Shown here one piece after another: positions 34,562 to 44,046 of a stretch of 64,000 bases of DNA. The stretch lies in NCBI GenBank assembly GCA_035626395.1, contig DASPNR010000011.1, forward strand, positions 1 to 64,000, read 5' to 3'. The number at the start of each line of letters is the position of its first letter. Position 1 is the first letter of the stretch. Origin of the DNA: Candidatus Limnocylindrales bacterium. GTDB taxonomy: Bacteria > Desulfobacterota > Binatia > UBA1149 > CAITLU01. A program made the translations under genes and the position numbers. Under the pieces are notes generated by a model, which was not told the origin of the DNA, searched no databases, and saw only the letters and a program-made list of their open reading frames with translations.

Positions 34562-36466
34562 CTACTCGTCCAGGACCGAAACCTTGGTCACGCGCCCGCC
34601 GAGCTCGCTGACGGCCCGGCCGACCAGCGGATCGGCCAGCGCCTCTTGCCGCTTGCGCGCGATTCGATCGTTCTCGATGCGTTGCATGCTCACGTCGCCG
34701 CCACCGCCGCTGTCGGTGATGGAGACCTTGACGTCCGGCCCGAAGTGCACGCGCGCCAGCTCGGTGATGCGCGACATGACGGTCGGGTTCTGCAGCTTGT
34801 CGGGACGCACGGCGGTGGATGTCGGCCACAGGTCCAGGTGCGTCGGCGTGATGCGCGTTGCCTTGCAGTTGGTCAGCGTGACGTAGAGGTCGAGGCCATA
34901 GCGCGTGCGCGCGTCGTTGACGAAGGCCTCCCAGCGACGGGCGGCGGCCTCTTCGTCGGAAACGGGCTCGGGCGGCTCACCCTCGGCGCCGTCCCACACC
35001 TCGGGCTGCGCCGGCGGACGCGAGCCTGCAAGCGGCAGGCGCTCGCCTGCCGGTCCCGGCGGCGCGGCGGCACACAGGTCGGAAACGCCGGCGGTCGCGG
35101 CCGGCGGCAGCGAGCCTGCCGTGTCGGCAGCGCCGGGCACCTGTCGGCGCGGCGCTGCGGCCGCAGGCGCGGGTGCCTGGCGTGCCGGCGCGGCGGCCGG
35201 CGGCGGCGCCGCCGTTCGCTGCGGAGCGGCAGGCGCGGGCGCGGCAACCCGTTGCGGCGGAGCGGCAGGCGCACGCACGGGCGTGACGCCGGCGCCGGCC
35301 GCCGGCTGCGCCCCTCGCCCACCACGATCGTCCCCGCCGGCGTTGAGCCGCGCCAGGATCTCGGCAGCCGTCGCGACCGGCTCCAGCGACGCGACCTTGA
35401 GCAGCCCCATCTCCAGCACCAGCTCCGGATGACTGCCGCGCCGCAGGTCGGAAGCCGTGCCGAGCAGCGAGGAGAAGATGCGCTGCAGGTCCAGCACGCT
35501 GCGCGCGCCGCTGAGCTCGTTCGCCAGGCGACGCTGCGCTTCGGGAACATTGTCGCCGAGAGCGCCGGCACCGGCCACGGCGGCAACCGTGACGTGCCGG
35601 ACCGTCTCCAGAATCTCGCCCACCAGCTTCTCGGCGTCGTAGCCGTAGCGCCGGACCTGGGCGACCAGCTCGACGATGCGCGCGGGCTCGCCCCGAAGCA
35701 CCGCCTCGACGCAGCCACTGACCAGCTCGGTGCCGGCAACGCCGAGCACCTGCGCGACGTCGTCGGCGCTCAGTTCGCCGTCGGCGCCCGAGAGCACCTG
35801 CTCGAGCAGCGACTGCGCATCGCGCATGCTGCCGTCGGCCTCGCGCGCCAGCAGCGCCAGCGCCGGGCGCGCGATCGGCAGCGAATCGCTGCCCGCGATT
35901 CGCGCGAGCTGTTCCGTGATTTCTTCCTCGCCCAGGCGGCGGAAGTCGTAGCGCTGGCAGCGCGACAGCACCGTGGCCGGCAGCTTGTGCACCTCGGTGG
36001 TCGCCATGATGAACTTGACGTGCGGCGGCGGCTCCTCGAGCGTCTTGAGCAGCGCATTGAATGCCGCCGTCGAAAGCTGGTGCACCTCGTCGATGATGTA
36101 GACCTTGTAGCGGCCGATGGCCGGACGGTACTGCGAGGCCTCGATCAGGTGACGCACCTCGTCGATGCCGCGGTTGGACGCGCCGTCGATCTCGATGACG
36201 TCCACCGAGGCGCCCGCCAGGGACTGGCTGCACGACGGGCACTGGTTGCACGGCTCGGCGCCCTGGCGGTTCGAGCAGTTGAGCGCACGCGCCAGCAGCC
36301 GCGCCACCGTGGTCTTGCCGACTCCCCGCGTGCCCGTGAACAGGAACGCGTGCGGCACCCGGTCGCGCTTGATGGCGTTGGCCAGCGTCGTCGTGACGTG
36401 GCTCTGCCCCACCACGCTCGAAAAACTCAGCGGACGCCAGCGCCGCGCTACAACCTCATACGACAT
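34562..36466 (-). CDS. dnaX: DNA polymerase III subunit gamma/tau
   Basis: A 634-residue clamp-loader ATPase. Walker A GTRGVGKT at 45-52, zinc Cys64, Cys73, Cys76, Cys79, Walker B YIIDEVH (123-129), and the sensor-1 region MATTEVHKLPATVLSRCQRY. Between about residues 380 and 490 is a Pro/Ala linker, then the tau-like C-terminal domain. I saw no obvious A-rich slippery site for a separate gamma form. The start at 36466 is the family start; longer upstream codons are not conserved. First gene of dnaX-ybaB-recR. Confidence 0.97.
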   Translation of the reverse strand: MSYEVVARRWRPLSFSSVVGQSHVTTTLANAIKRDRVPHAFLFTGTRGVGKTTVARLLARALNCSNRQGAEPCNQCPSCSQSLAGASVDVIEIDGASNRGIDEVRHLIEASQYRPAIGRYKVYIIDEVHQLSTAAFNALLKTLEEPPPHVKFIMATTEVHKLPATVLSRCQRYDFRRLGEEEITEQLARIAGSDSLPIARPALALLAREADGSMRDAQSLLEQVLSGADGELSADDVAQVLGVAGTELVSGCVEAVLRGEPARIVELVAQVRRYGYDAEKLVGEILETVRHVTVAAVAGAGALGDNVPEAQRRLANELSGARSVLDLQRIFSSLLGTASDLRRGSHPELVLEMGLLKVASLEPVATAAEILARLNAGGDDRGGRGAQPAAGAGVTPVRAPAAPPQRVAAPAPAAPQRTAAPPPAAAPARQAPAPAAAAPRRQVPGAADTAGSLPPAATAGVSDLCAAAPPGPAGERLPLAGSRPPAQPEVWDGAEGEPPEPVSDEEAAARRWEAFVNDARTRYGLDLYVTLTNCKATRITPTHLDLWPTSTAVRPDKLQNPTVMSRITELARVHFGPDVKVSITDSGGGGDVSMQRIENDRIARKRQEALADPLVGRAVSELGGRVTKVSVLDE

Positions 36467-36512
36467 GGCCGAACGCTGTCGGTACCACCGGGGCCGGCCC
36501 CGGGCAAGATGC

Positions 36513-38687
36513 TCAGGCAGCGTTGTGGCGTGCGGTGCTGCTGCGTCCCGTAAACGTGGGAAGAGTGAAGAAGAACGTGGCGCCCTTGTCCGGCGCCGCC
36601 TGCGCCCACACGCGGCCGCCGTGCCGGGCGATGATGCGCTGCACGGTAGCGAGACCGATTCCGGTGCCTTCGAATTCGTCGGGCGCGTGCAGGCGGTTGA
36701 ATACACCGAAGAGCTTGTCGGCGAACTGCATGTCGAAGCCGCAGCCGTTGTCGCGCACGAAGTACACCGTCTCGTCGCTCTCGGCGTAGCAGCCGAGCTC
36801 GATGACGGGCCGGTCGCGGTCAGCGGTGAACTTCCAGGCATTGGAGAGCAGATGGCCGAGCGCGACACGGATCAGGCCCGTGTCGCCGTAGGCGCGCACG
36901 AGATCGCGCTCGATGCGCACCTCGACGCTGCGCTCGGGATGCTCGCGGCGCAGCTCCTCGACGATCCGGTTGGCGGCGGCGGCCAGATCGACTTCGGCGG
37001 GCACGATCCGCTGGCGCGTGTAACGGGCGAGGTTCAGCAGGTCGTCGATGAGCCGGCCCATGCGCTGGCTCGCGTCGCGGATCCTCTTGAGGTAGCCCTT
37101 GGCGCGGTCGTCGAGCTTGTCGGAGTACTCACTCATGAGCATCTCGCTGAAGCCGCTCATCGCGCGCAGGGGCAAACGCAGGTCGTGCGAGATCGAGTAG
37201 CTGTAGGCTTCGAGCTCGCGGTTGGATGCGAAGAGCTCGCGATTGACGCTCTCGAGCTCGGCGGTGCGGGTGCTGACGCGTTCCTCCAGAGACGCGTTCA
37301 GGCGCCGTATCTCCTCCTCGGCACGAGTGCGCTCGGTGATGTCGCGGATGCTGACGCTGGCGCGATTTTCGCCGGTTGCCGCGTCCACGAAGCTGGCCGA
37401 TGACACCTCTCCGACGAACGTGCTGCCGTCCTTGCGGCGAAACACCATGTCGCCCTTGAAGGTGCCCGTGCTGCTGCGAGCCGTGATCGCGCGTTGCAGG
37501 TCGGAGGGATCGGCAAGCACGGCCCCGCGCGGCAACGCGCGCAGCTCCGCCTCCGTGTAGCCGAAGGCGCGGCAGGCGGCAGGGTTGGCCGCCAGGATCG
37601 CACCATCGGGGTGCGCGACCAGGACCGGGTCGATGCTGCATTCGAATGTCGAGCGGTAGCGTTCCTCGCTCTGGCTCAGCGCCTGCTGGTAGCGCTCGCG
37701 TTCCTGGAGCGCCGCGCGCGTGATCCACACGCCGAGCGCGGTCAGCACGAAAGTTGCCACCGTCAGCATCAGGACCAGCAGCTGCTGCGTCTGCCGCGAT
37801 GCCTCGCCCAGCGTGTACGAGAACGCGTCCTCGAGCGGAGTCAGAATACGCTCGATGCGGTCGATCTGCGTCAGAAGCACCGCCACCCGCGCCGGATCGG
37901 GATGTTCCTTCTGGACCTCGGCGCGGAGCTGGTCGGCAAGATGGGTGAGCTTCTCGATGTGCTGGTCCGCTTCGGTCCAGATGTCGATGGCGGCACTGAC
38001 GAAGCTGACGTTCCGGAAGCGGCGGAAGAGCATGATCATGCCGTCGATGTCGGCAGGATCGTTCCGGCCCTCCAGGAATCCCTGACGGACCAGCGAGTAG
38101 TCGGGCTCGGGTTTCTCCAGCTCCTCGCGCGCCTTGCGGTCGCCGAGGGGAACCGCGATCGCTTTCAGGTAGCGCTGGAACTCCCGCTCGTCGCGGTTCT
38201 GGGCGTAGCGCTGCAGGTTGTAGACGGCCTGCTTCTGCGCCTTCGACCACATCGCCTCGCCGGTCACATACGCCCGCAGCGCCGTCAGGATGTCCATGCT
38301 GACGGCGGAGAAGATGAGCAGGCAGGCCAGCGTCAGGACGAAGGGGCAGATGACCAGGAGGAAAAGTCGCGTGCCGCTGGCTATGGGCCGGTGGATCTTC
38401 AGGGAACCCCCTCCGGTTGCTACGAGCTGTCCCGGCCCCCGCCCCGATCGATCAGGCCGATTCAGCACCTGAGGGATCGGCAACTCCTCCAAAAATTCTT
38501 GGCACGACAGCGCCGTGGGTGTCCAGTTGGAAAGGCACGTTTCTCCGTCGGCTTTGCCTCCGCCGGGTGCGGGCGCACCGCCCGCCACCACCGCAGATGG
38601 CTCGTCCTGACCCTGCACGTTTGCTATGGCATGGCGGCGCGTCGCCACGTGCCTCTTCCACGCCGCGATGCCTGAGGGGAAAGGCAT
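36513..38687 (-). CDS. PAS-domain sensor histidine kinase
   Basis: Up to 724 residues. There are two membrane helices (LFLLVICPFVLTLACLLIF and LLVLMLTVATFVLTALGVW) around a periplasmic helical sensor, one PAS domain (YRSTFECSIDPVLVAHPDG), a coiled coil, the HisKA H-box SYSISHDLRLPLRAM and a HATPase with DNGCGF and GTGIGLATV. It is of the bacteriophytochrome-like/phosphorelay kind; no response regulator is adjacent. The start is uncertain: the ATG at 38687 overlaps the divergent Rieske gene, while GGAGGGGG lies just before a CTG codon at 38402, which would start near the first helix. Ends 46 bases before dnaX starts. Confidence 0.85.
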   Translation of the reverse strand: MPFPSGIAAWKRHVATRRHAIANVQGQDEPSAVVAGGAPAPGGGKADGETCLSNWTPTALSCQEFLEELPIPQVLNRPDRSGRGPGQLVATGGGSLKIHRPIASGTRLFLLVICPFVLTLACLLIFSAVSMDILTALRAYVTGEAMWSKAQKQAVYNLQRYAQNRDEREFQRYLKAIAVPLGDRKAREELEKPEPDYSLVRQGFLEGRNDPADIDGMIMLFRRFRNVSFVSAAIDIWTEADQHIEKLTHLADQLRAEVQKEHPDPARVAVLLTQIDRIERILTPLEDAFSYTLGEASRQTQQLLVLMLTVATFVLTALGVWITRAALQERERYQQALSQSEERYRSTFECSIDPVLVAHPDGAILAANPAACRAFGYTEAELRALPRGAVLADPSDLQRAITARSSTGTFKGDMVFRRKDGSTFVGEVSSASFVDAATGENRASVSIRDITERTRAEEEIRRLNASLEERVSTRTAELESVNRELFASNRELEAYSYSISHDLRLPLRAMSGFSEMLMSEYSDKLDDRAKGYLKRIRDASQRMGRLIDDLLNLARYTRQRIVPAEVDLAAAANRIVEELRREHPERSVEVRIERDLVRAYGDTGLIRVALGHLLSNAWKFTADRDRPVIELGCYAESDETVYFVRDNGCGFDMQFADKLFGVFNRLHAPDEFEGTGIGLATVQRIIARHGGRVWAQAAPDKGATFFFTLPTFTGRSSTARHNAA

Positions 38688-39666
38688 GACGGTTCCATAT
38701 CAGGGCGTCCCGCATGGCTGGTTCGCCGTTGCCACCAGCAGCGAGCTGCGCCGCGGTTGCGTCCTCGAGCGACGCTATTTCGGGCGGGAATGGGTGCTGT
38801 GGCGCAGCGTCAGCGGCCGCGTGGCCATGCAGGACGCCTACTGCCCACACCTCGGCGCGCACCTCGGTGACGGGCGCGTCTGCGGCGAGCACCTGCAGTG
38901 CCCCTTCCATCACTTCGAGTACGCGACCGACGGCCGCTGCGCCGCCACTCCCTCCGGCGGCGCGCCGCCGAGCATCCGTCTGGTTGGCCTTCCCATCCGA
39001 GAAACCAACGGGATCATCCTCGCGCACTGGCACGAGCGTGGGGAGGCCCCGGCCTGGGAGCCGCCCGACCTCGACGAAGAGGAGTTCACGGGCTTCCACT
39101 TCAGCAGCCGGACGTTTCGTGGTCACCCTCAGGAAGTGTCCGAGAACAGCGCCGACTGCGGCCACTTCGGACCCACGCACGGCTACGGCAATGCCTGCAT
39201 CACGGATGGGCCGCGCATCGAAGGGCACGTGCTCTACTCTTCGTACACCATGGACCGCAGCCTCGACTTCATCGGCTTGCCGCGCGCCAAGGCCGAGCTT
39301 TCCTTCGATGCGCAGGTCCACGGGCTGGGCCTGTCGCGCGTGCGGGCGCGAGTCTCCCGCGTTGGGATCGAGGCCGATCTGCTGATCCTGCCGACTCCGA
39401 TCGATGCCTCTACGGTGCAGCTGCGTTTCGGCGCACGCGTGCGCAGGTCGCGCGTGCCGCTGCTGACCATGCTGATGAAGGCCGCCTTCGTCCGCGGCTA
39501 CCATTCCGACTTGTTGCGCGACATCCCGATCTGGACGCGCAAACGGTTCGTGGAGCGGCCGCCGCTGACGGCGGCCGAAGCGCCAATCGCGATGTATCGA
39601 AGGTATGCGCGGCAATTCTATTGCGACGCATCGGCCGGCCAGCGCCGCGCCGCAGTGGGCGAGTGA
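38686..39666 (+). CDS. Rieske 2Fe-2S oxygenase
   Basis: A 326-residue iron-dependent oxygenase. The Rieske cluster is bound by CPHLGAHLG and CPFHHFEY; the mononuclear iron site is suggested by NSADCGHFGPTHGY (Asp-x2-His-x4-His pattern). The layout resembles KshA and DAF-36/Neverland sterol oxygenases, so a steroid, terpenoid or aromatic substrate is likely. No reductase partner is nearby. Start ATG at 38686 follows GAGGGGAAAGG; head to head with the histidine kinase. Confidence 0.88.
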   Translation: MTVPYQGVPHGWFAVATSSELRRGCVLERRYFGREWVLWRSVSGRVAMQDAYCPHLGAHLGDGRVCGEHLQCPFHHFEYATDGRCAATPSGGAPPSIRLVGLPIRETNGIILAHWHERGEAPAWEPPDLDEEEFTGFHFSSRTFRGHPQEVSENSADCGHFGPTHGYGNACITDGPRIEGHVLYSSYTMDRSLDFIGLPRAKAELSFDAQVHGLGLSRVRARVSRVGIEADLLILPTPIDASTVQLRFGARVRRSRVPLLTMLMKAAFVRGYHSDLLRDIPIWTRKRFVERPPLTAAEAPIAMYRRYARQFYCDASAGQRRAAVGE

Positions 39667-39726
39667 TGCGCCGCCTCACCGGGAGCGGCTCGCCGCGTCA
39701 CGCGTGAAGAGGCGTCGTCCCTTGCG

Positions 39727-40107
39727 CTAGCTTCGCCGCTCGTTGCGCAGGCCGTTGCTGGCGATGGTCTCGAGGTCGTCCAGGATTTCGAGCTTCTCCG
39801 CATCGCTCGGGTCGCCGTCGTCACCCTCGTCGCGGTTATAGTCGACGATGGCGGCGTCGTTGGCCAGCTCCGCGTCGTGCGCATGAACGATGGCCTCGCG
39901 CAGCTCCGGATCGAGCTTGTCGCAATCGAACATCACCTTCTGGTAGCCCACCTGCGCGACGGCATCCGCCGAGACGTCGAAGTCGCCCGCGTTCTCGACG
40001 TAGACCGTCAGGCGGCGACGCTCGGGATCGATTCCCCGGATGGCGCCGAACTCCTCGGTCCCGTCCTTGGTGAAGGCGTGATAGCCCACTTGGATGTCCT
40101 CGTTCAT
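39727..40107 (-). CDS. Small acidic hypothetical protein
   Basis: A 126-residue protein. The first about 65 residues look like a PRC-barrel-type small beta domain (DIQVGYHAFTKDG, RLTVYVENAGDFDV); the C-terminal half is acidic and helical (YNRDEGDDGDPSDAEKLE). No family is certain. It lies between convergent/divergent neighbours and is probably transcribed alone. AGGAGACG lies before the ATG. Confidence 0.75.
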   Translation of the reverse strand: MNEDIQVGYHAFTKDGTEEFGAIRGIDPERRRLTVYVENAGDFDVSADAVAQVGYQKVMFDCDKLDPELREAIVHAHDAELANDAAIVDYNRDEGDDGDPSDAEKLEILDDLETIASNGLRNERRS

Positions 40108-40270
40108 GGCCGTCTCCTTGCGTGCTTCGCGCGTCCGACAGGAGAGTAGTGGCCTGCCATTGCGCCCTCAGCAACGCGTTTCGCGCCCGCGCACGCACGC
40201 CGTGCGCTCATGGGCGGCAGCCGCTCGCTCACGCGTGTGCGAGCAACTCGCCCGGGCGCAGGCGTGGCCC

Positions 40271-40738
40271 TCAGCTTCGCCGCTGCGACCGCGCACGGTC
40301 CACGCGGTGGATGAGGTCCTCGCCGATCTCGATCCTGCCGAACGGGTTCAGGCGCAGCCCGACGATCGGGGAGAAGGCGATCTCATCGCCGAACCTGCAC
40401 GGCGCCGCCAGGCGCAGCGTGATGCGCGGCGGATTGACCAGCGTCGTGATGCTGACGTTCATGACATCGGACAGCGCAATTCTCTCCTCCTCCCCGCCGC
40501 GCTTGAAGAGCAGGAAGTCGCCGCAGTCGTAGACTTCATCGGCTAGATCACCCACCAGCTTCCTGGTGGTGACGAAGCCGAAGGCCGCCATGACGGTGGG
40601 GATGACGAAGAGCATCGGCCTTTCCCGGCCGCGGCCGCTGACGGCGACGTGAACGAGGAACCCGCCGAGGAAGACGAACCACAGCACGGGAAAGACGCGC
40701 TTGTTCAGAAACGTGTACGGTGAGGAGAGGCGTTTCAT
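40271..40738 (-). CDS. Two-helix membrane protein
   Basis: A 155-residue protein with two hydrophobic helices (VFPVLWFVFLGGFLVHVAV and MLFVIPTVMAAFGFV), then a cytoplasmic PH-like beta domain (YDCGDFLLFKRGGEEERIALSDVMNVSITTL). This arrangement is typical of small bacterial PH-domain membrane proteins of unknown function. The start at 40738 (MKRLSSPY) follows GAGGAGAGG. Divergent from the multicopper oxidase. Confidence 0.78.
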   Translation of the reverse strand: MKRLSSPYTFLNKRVFPVLWFVFLGGFLVHVAVSGRGRERPMLFVIPTVMAAFGFVTTRKLVGDLADEVYDCGDFLLFKRGGEEERIALSDVMNVSITTLVNPPRITLRLAAPCRFGDEIAFSPIVGLRLNPFGRIEIGEDLIHRVDRARSQRRS

Positions 40739-40851
40739 GGCCGCAGCCGGATGCTGGATGCTAGCACGGCGGTGCAACGTTTCCTTGGCGCGCGCGGACG
40801 GCCGCGGGCGTCTGCCAGGCTCGCCGCCGGCCCTCCTGCGCATCGTCACCG

Positions 40852-42438
40852 ATGCAAGCGCCCACTCTCGATGGATTTTGCGGCCCGATGCCGCAGCATG
40901 CGCAGTTGCCGATGATCGACGACGAACACGTGCGCAGCCGCGACGTGTCCAGGGAAGGTGGCCGGCCGCGCCCGCGCGTCCTTGCCGCAGCTGTCGCGGC
41001 CGCCATGGTCGCCGCGGCCGCCGCAGCCGTGGCCTTGCCGGGCCTGGAGCGGTGGCAGCTTCGCCAGCGCTGCCGGTCAGGGGCTTCCGTCGACGATGCG
41101 ACGCTGCGCCAATGCCTGGCGCTCGAAGCCGAAGGCGCCTTCGAGGCAAGTGAGCGCAACGGCCGGCGAATCGTGGAGGCGGCAATTCGCGCGGCGCCGG
41201 CGACCGTGCCGATGTTCGACGGCCGCGCCTTCGACGTGTGGGCGTATAACGGGCAGGTGCCGGGGCCGACCTTGCGCGTACGGCGCGGCGATACGCTTCG
41301 CGTTCACTTCACGAACGGCCTGCCGCAGCCGACTACGATCCACTGGCACGGCGTACGCGTGCCCAACGCCATGGACGGCGTGCCGGGCGTGACGCAGGAA
41401 CCGGTCCAGCCCGGACAGACGTTCGTCTACGAATTCACCCCGCGCGAGGCGGGAACGTTCTGGTTCCATCCGCATCTGCGCTCGAGCGAGCAGGTCGAGC
41501 GAGGCCTGTACGGCGTGCTGATCGTCGAGGACGAAGCACCGGCCGCGCACGTCGAGGAGATGATCTGGGTGCTGGATGACTGGCTGCTCGACGGCACCGG
41601 CCGGCTGCGCGAGAGCTTCATCACCCGCAGCGACCTTGCGCACGACGGACGCTGGGGGAACGTCGTGACGGTGTCCGGCAAGGTGCGTCCGCGATTCTCG
41701 GCACGTCCGGGGCAACGCCTGCGCATCCGCGCGGTCGACGTCGCCAATGGCCGCGTGTTTGCGCTCGACTTTGGCGAGCTGCGGCCGCAGATCATCGCGC
41801 AGGACGGAATGTATCTGCCGCAGCCGCGACCGGCTTCGCGCGTCGAGCTGGCACCGGGCAACCGCGCCGACTTCGACCTCGTCATCCCCTCGGACGCTGT
41901 CGGCCGCACTTTCGTGATCCATGACCGGTTCACCAGGACTCCCATCGAGCTCGCATCGATCACTGTCGAAGGCGAGGCGGTTGCGACGCCTCCTGCAGGG
42001 CATCCGTCCGGCACCGTGCCGGCGTGGGCGGAGGCGTCGAGGCTCGCGCCGGACCATGAGCTGCGCCTCAACGCACGTGCCGGCGGCCCCTATGGCATCG
42101 AATGGACGATCAACGCTGCGGTGATGCGGCATGACGAGCCCGGGCACCATCATCACGAGGCGCCGTATCGGCTCGACGCCGGCCGCTTCGCCAAGATCCG
42201 CTTCATCAACGATTCGGCACGCCTCCATCCGATGCACATCCACGGGATGTTCTTCAAGGTACTGGCGCGCTCCGGTTCCCCAGTGGACGAACCGGCATGG
42301 CGTGACACGGTGCTGATGCGGCCGCGCGAATCGATCGACATCGGTGTGGTTCCGGTCGACCTCGGACGTTGGATGCTCCACTGCCACATCCTGGAGCATG
42401 CGGACTCGGGAATGATGACGCTCGTTGAGGTACGTTGA
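40852..42438 (+). CDS. Multicopper oxidase
   Basis: A 528-residue exported oxidase. After a membrane/signal segment (VLAAAVAAAMVAAAAAAVAL) come three cupredoxin domains with the copper motifs HWHG, HPHL, HPMHIHG and HCHILEHADSGMM. The last contains the type 1 copper Cys-His and Met. Family members oxidise phenols, Cu(I) or Mn(II) with oxygen as acceptor; nothing here indicates which. The start could be any of three Met codons (40852, 40888, 40912), as all keep the hydrophobic signal. Confidence 0.92.
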   Translation: MQAPTLDGFCGPMPQHAQLPMIDDEHVRSRDVSREGGRPRPRVLAAAVAAAMVAAAAAAVALPGLERWQLRQRCRSGASVDDATLRQCLALEAEGAFEASERNGRRIVEAAIRAAPATVPMFDGRAFDVWAYNGQVPGPTLRVRRGDTLRVHFTNGLPQPTTIHWHGVRVPNAMDGVPGVTQEPVQPGQTFVYEFTPREAGTFWFHPHLRSSEQVERGLYGVLIVEDEAPAAHVEEMIWVLDDWLLDGTGRLRESFITRSDLAHDGRWGNVVTVSGKVRPRFSARPGQRLRIRAVDVANGRVFALDFGELRPQIIAQDGMYLPQPRPASRVELAPGNRADFDLVIPSDAVGRTFVIHDRFTRTPIELASITVEGEAVATPPAGHPSGTVPAWAEASRLAPDHELRLNARAGGPYGIEWTINAAVMRHDEPGHHHHEAPYRLDAGRFAKIRFINDSARLHPMHIHGMFFKVLARSGSPVDEPAWRDTVLMRPRESIDIGVVPVDLGRWMLHCHILEHADSGMMTLVEVR

Positions 42439-42737
42439 GGCAGATGCCACGCGGCGATGCTGCCGTCGGGCGTGCTACCGTTCTCGATCGCCACCGGCAG
42501 ATATGGCCTCGCTCGCGCAAGCGCTGGAATGAACATGCGACGACAGCTTCGCGCAGTGCGCAGACGCGCTGGCGCAGCAGAGTTTCGACGTTTGCTCACC
42601 ACGCGACCAGTCATTTTTCTGCTGGATGCGCGCCATACCCACGGCTGCGGTCCTGTCGACTGTGCAATTGCCTGCTAAAAAAGAATCGCACCGGCACAAC
42701 ATGAATAATACAAACCCGCTGCCGGTCGCAGGTCATT
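42439..42737. other. Intergenic upstream of the glycine-rich genes
   Basis: About 300 bases with lower G+C toward the 3' end, including an A-run (TGCTAAAAAAGAATCG) near 42670. Probably promoter DNA for the glycine-rich pair; no gene and no clear -35/-10 assigned. Confidence 0.5.
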
Positions 42738-43340
42738 ATGAAGAAACTCAACGCATGCACGGCAATCCTTGGAGCAGCCTTTCTCATCACAGTTGCACCC
42801 GCGCCGATGAGCTTTGCCCAGTCGGAGACTGGGCTGGAACACGGCAAGGGGCACCAGAAGAACAAACACGGCAGCGCAACCGGCTCTGAAAAGGCCGTTG
42901 GCACGGGCGGATCGGGCGCCGCATCCACGAGTGGCACCGCGACCAGCACGGGCACCGGCGGCTCAGGCACCGCGACCAGCACGGGCACCGGCGGCGACGC
43001 TGCGAGCAACACTCGCGGCGGCGACACCACCGGCGGCGCGGCCACCGGCGGATCGGCGAGCAGTGGCGACACCACGGGTGCGACCATCCAGCTCGGCGAC
43101 AAGGCCAAGATCATGCCGCATTCGACGGTGAACACGCCGACGACCGGCAGCACCGCGACGGGCGGAGCGGCCACTGGCGGTAGCGCCACTGGTGGTACCA
43201 CCACCGGCGGCTCGGCCACTGGCGGAGCCGGCACCGGCGGCACGGCCACCGGCACCGGCGGCAGCGGCACCGGCGGCTCGATCGATCGCACCGGCGGCTC
43301 GGCCACGGGCACCGGCGGCGACGGCACCGCCGCCCCGTAA
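42738..43340 (+). CDS. Secreted Gly/Thr/Ser-rich repeat protein (first of pair)
   Basis: A 200-residue exported protein. Signal peptide MKKLNACTAILGAAFLITV to APAPMSFA. The mature part is mostly short units such as TGGSA, TGTGG and TGGAA, interrupted by one non-repetitive island (ATIQLGDKAKIMPHS). About half of the residues are Gly or Thr, with no Cys in the mature part. Likely an extracellular, flexible or adhesive matrix protein; no family recognised. Followed by a strong hairpin and a similar gene. Confidence 0.8.
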   Translation: MKKLNACTAILGAAFLITVAPAPMSFAQSETGLEHGKGHQKNKHGSATGSEKAVGTGGSGAASTSGTATSTGTGGSGTATSTGTGGDAASNTRGGDTTGGAATGGSASSGDTTGATIQLGDKAKIMPHSTVNTPTTGSTATGGAATGGSATGGTTTGGSATGGAGTGGTATGTGGSGTGGSIDRTGGSATGTGGDGTAAP

Positions 43341-43369
43341 GGTCCGATACAAAACATAGAGAACGCAAT

Positions 43370-43397
43370 GACGGCCCGCGGGAAACCGCGGGCTGTC
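43370..43397 (+). terminator. GAAA-tetraloop hairpin between the glycine-rich genes
   Basis: GACGGCCCGCGG pairs with CCGCGGGCTGTC (one G-U) around a GAAA loop, followed by a T-rich but interrupted run (CGTTTCGTTTCC). It ends 13 bases before the next ATG, so it may act as a partial terminator or regulate translation of the second gene. Confidence 0.6.
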
Positions 43398-43410
43398 GCG
43401 TTTCGTTTCC

Positions 43411-44046
43411 ATGAAACCATCATCACTCTGTGTTCCATCGCTATCCGGCATCGCCACAACTGCGGCGTTGTCGATTCTTTGCCTGACATCTCCCGCGCAA
43501 GCGGATCCGCAGAAACATCGACGAGGCGACTCAAGCGTGACGATCACGGGCGGCACGGTGACTGGTGGCTCCGCCGTGGGCGGCTCGGCTACCGGCGGCT
43601 CGGCTACCGGTGGCTCGGCGCGGGGCGGTGACGCGCGCGGTGGTGATGCCGTCGGCGGGTCTGCGGTCGGCGGCTCGGTGACTGGCGGCTCCGCAACCCC
43701 CGGATCGGCAACGAGCGGCTCGGCAACGGCCGTTGGCGGCAGCGCCACGAGCGGCAGCGCGACGAGTGGAAGCGCCACGCCGGGAATGGCGACGGCAACC
43801 GTGGGCGATCGCACCATCCGCGCGTCCGGCGACAGTGGTGTGAGCATCCAGGCAGAGGGAGGCAGGGCAAGAGTTCGCGTCGGAGAGCACGAGCTGCTGG
43901 TCGAAGACGACCGCGTCATCGTCAACGGCGAGGTTCGCGCCAGGCTATCGCCGTCGGCCGACGACATCCAGGTCACCGTGCAAGATGGACGGTTGACGGT
44001 GCGCGCCGACAGAAGCGAAGTGCTGTCCGAAGACCTGCGACACTAG
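43411..44046 (+). CDS. Secreted GGSA-repeat protein with C-terminal domain (second of pair)
   Basis: A 211-residue exported protein. Signal peptide with hydrophobic TTAALSILCLTSPAQA, then a pentapeptide-like array (GGSAT, GGSAV, GGDAR) of about 18 units over residues 45-125, then a non-repetitive, beta-rich C-terminal domain (TIRASGDSGVSIQAEGG, VRVGEHELLVEDDRVIVNG). The period of five and alternating small/branched residues could form a regular beta solenoid. It differs from the first gene in having this folded end. Function unknown; a surface or matrix role is inferred. Confidence 0.8.
   Translation: MKPSSLCVPSLSGIATTAALSILCLTSPAQADPQKHRRGDSSVTITGGTVTGGSAVGGSATGGSATGGSARGGDARGGDAVGGSAVGGSVTGGSATPGSATSGSATAVGGSATSGSATSGSATPGMATATVGDRTIRASGDSGVSIQAEGGRARVRVGEHELLVEDDRVIVNGEVRARLSPSADDIQVTVQDGRLTVRADRSEVLSEDLRH

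Noticed and set aside
34562..36466. Programmed frameshift in dnaX making a gamma form
   Set aside because: No A-rich slippery heptamer was found in the linker region.
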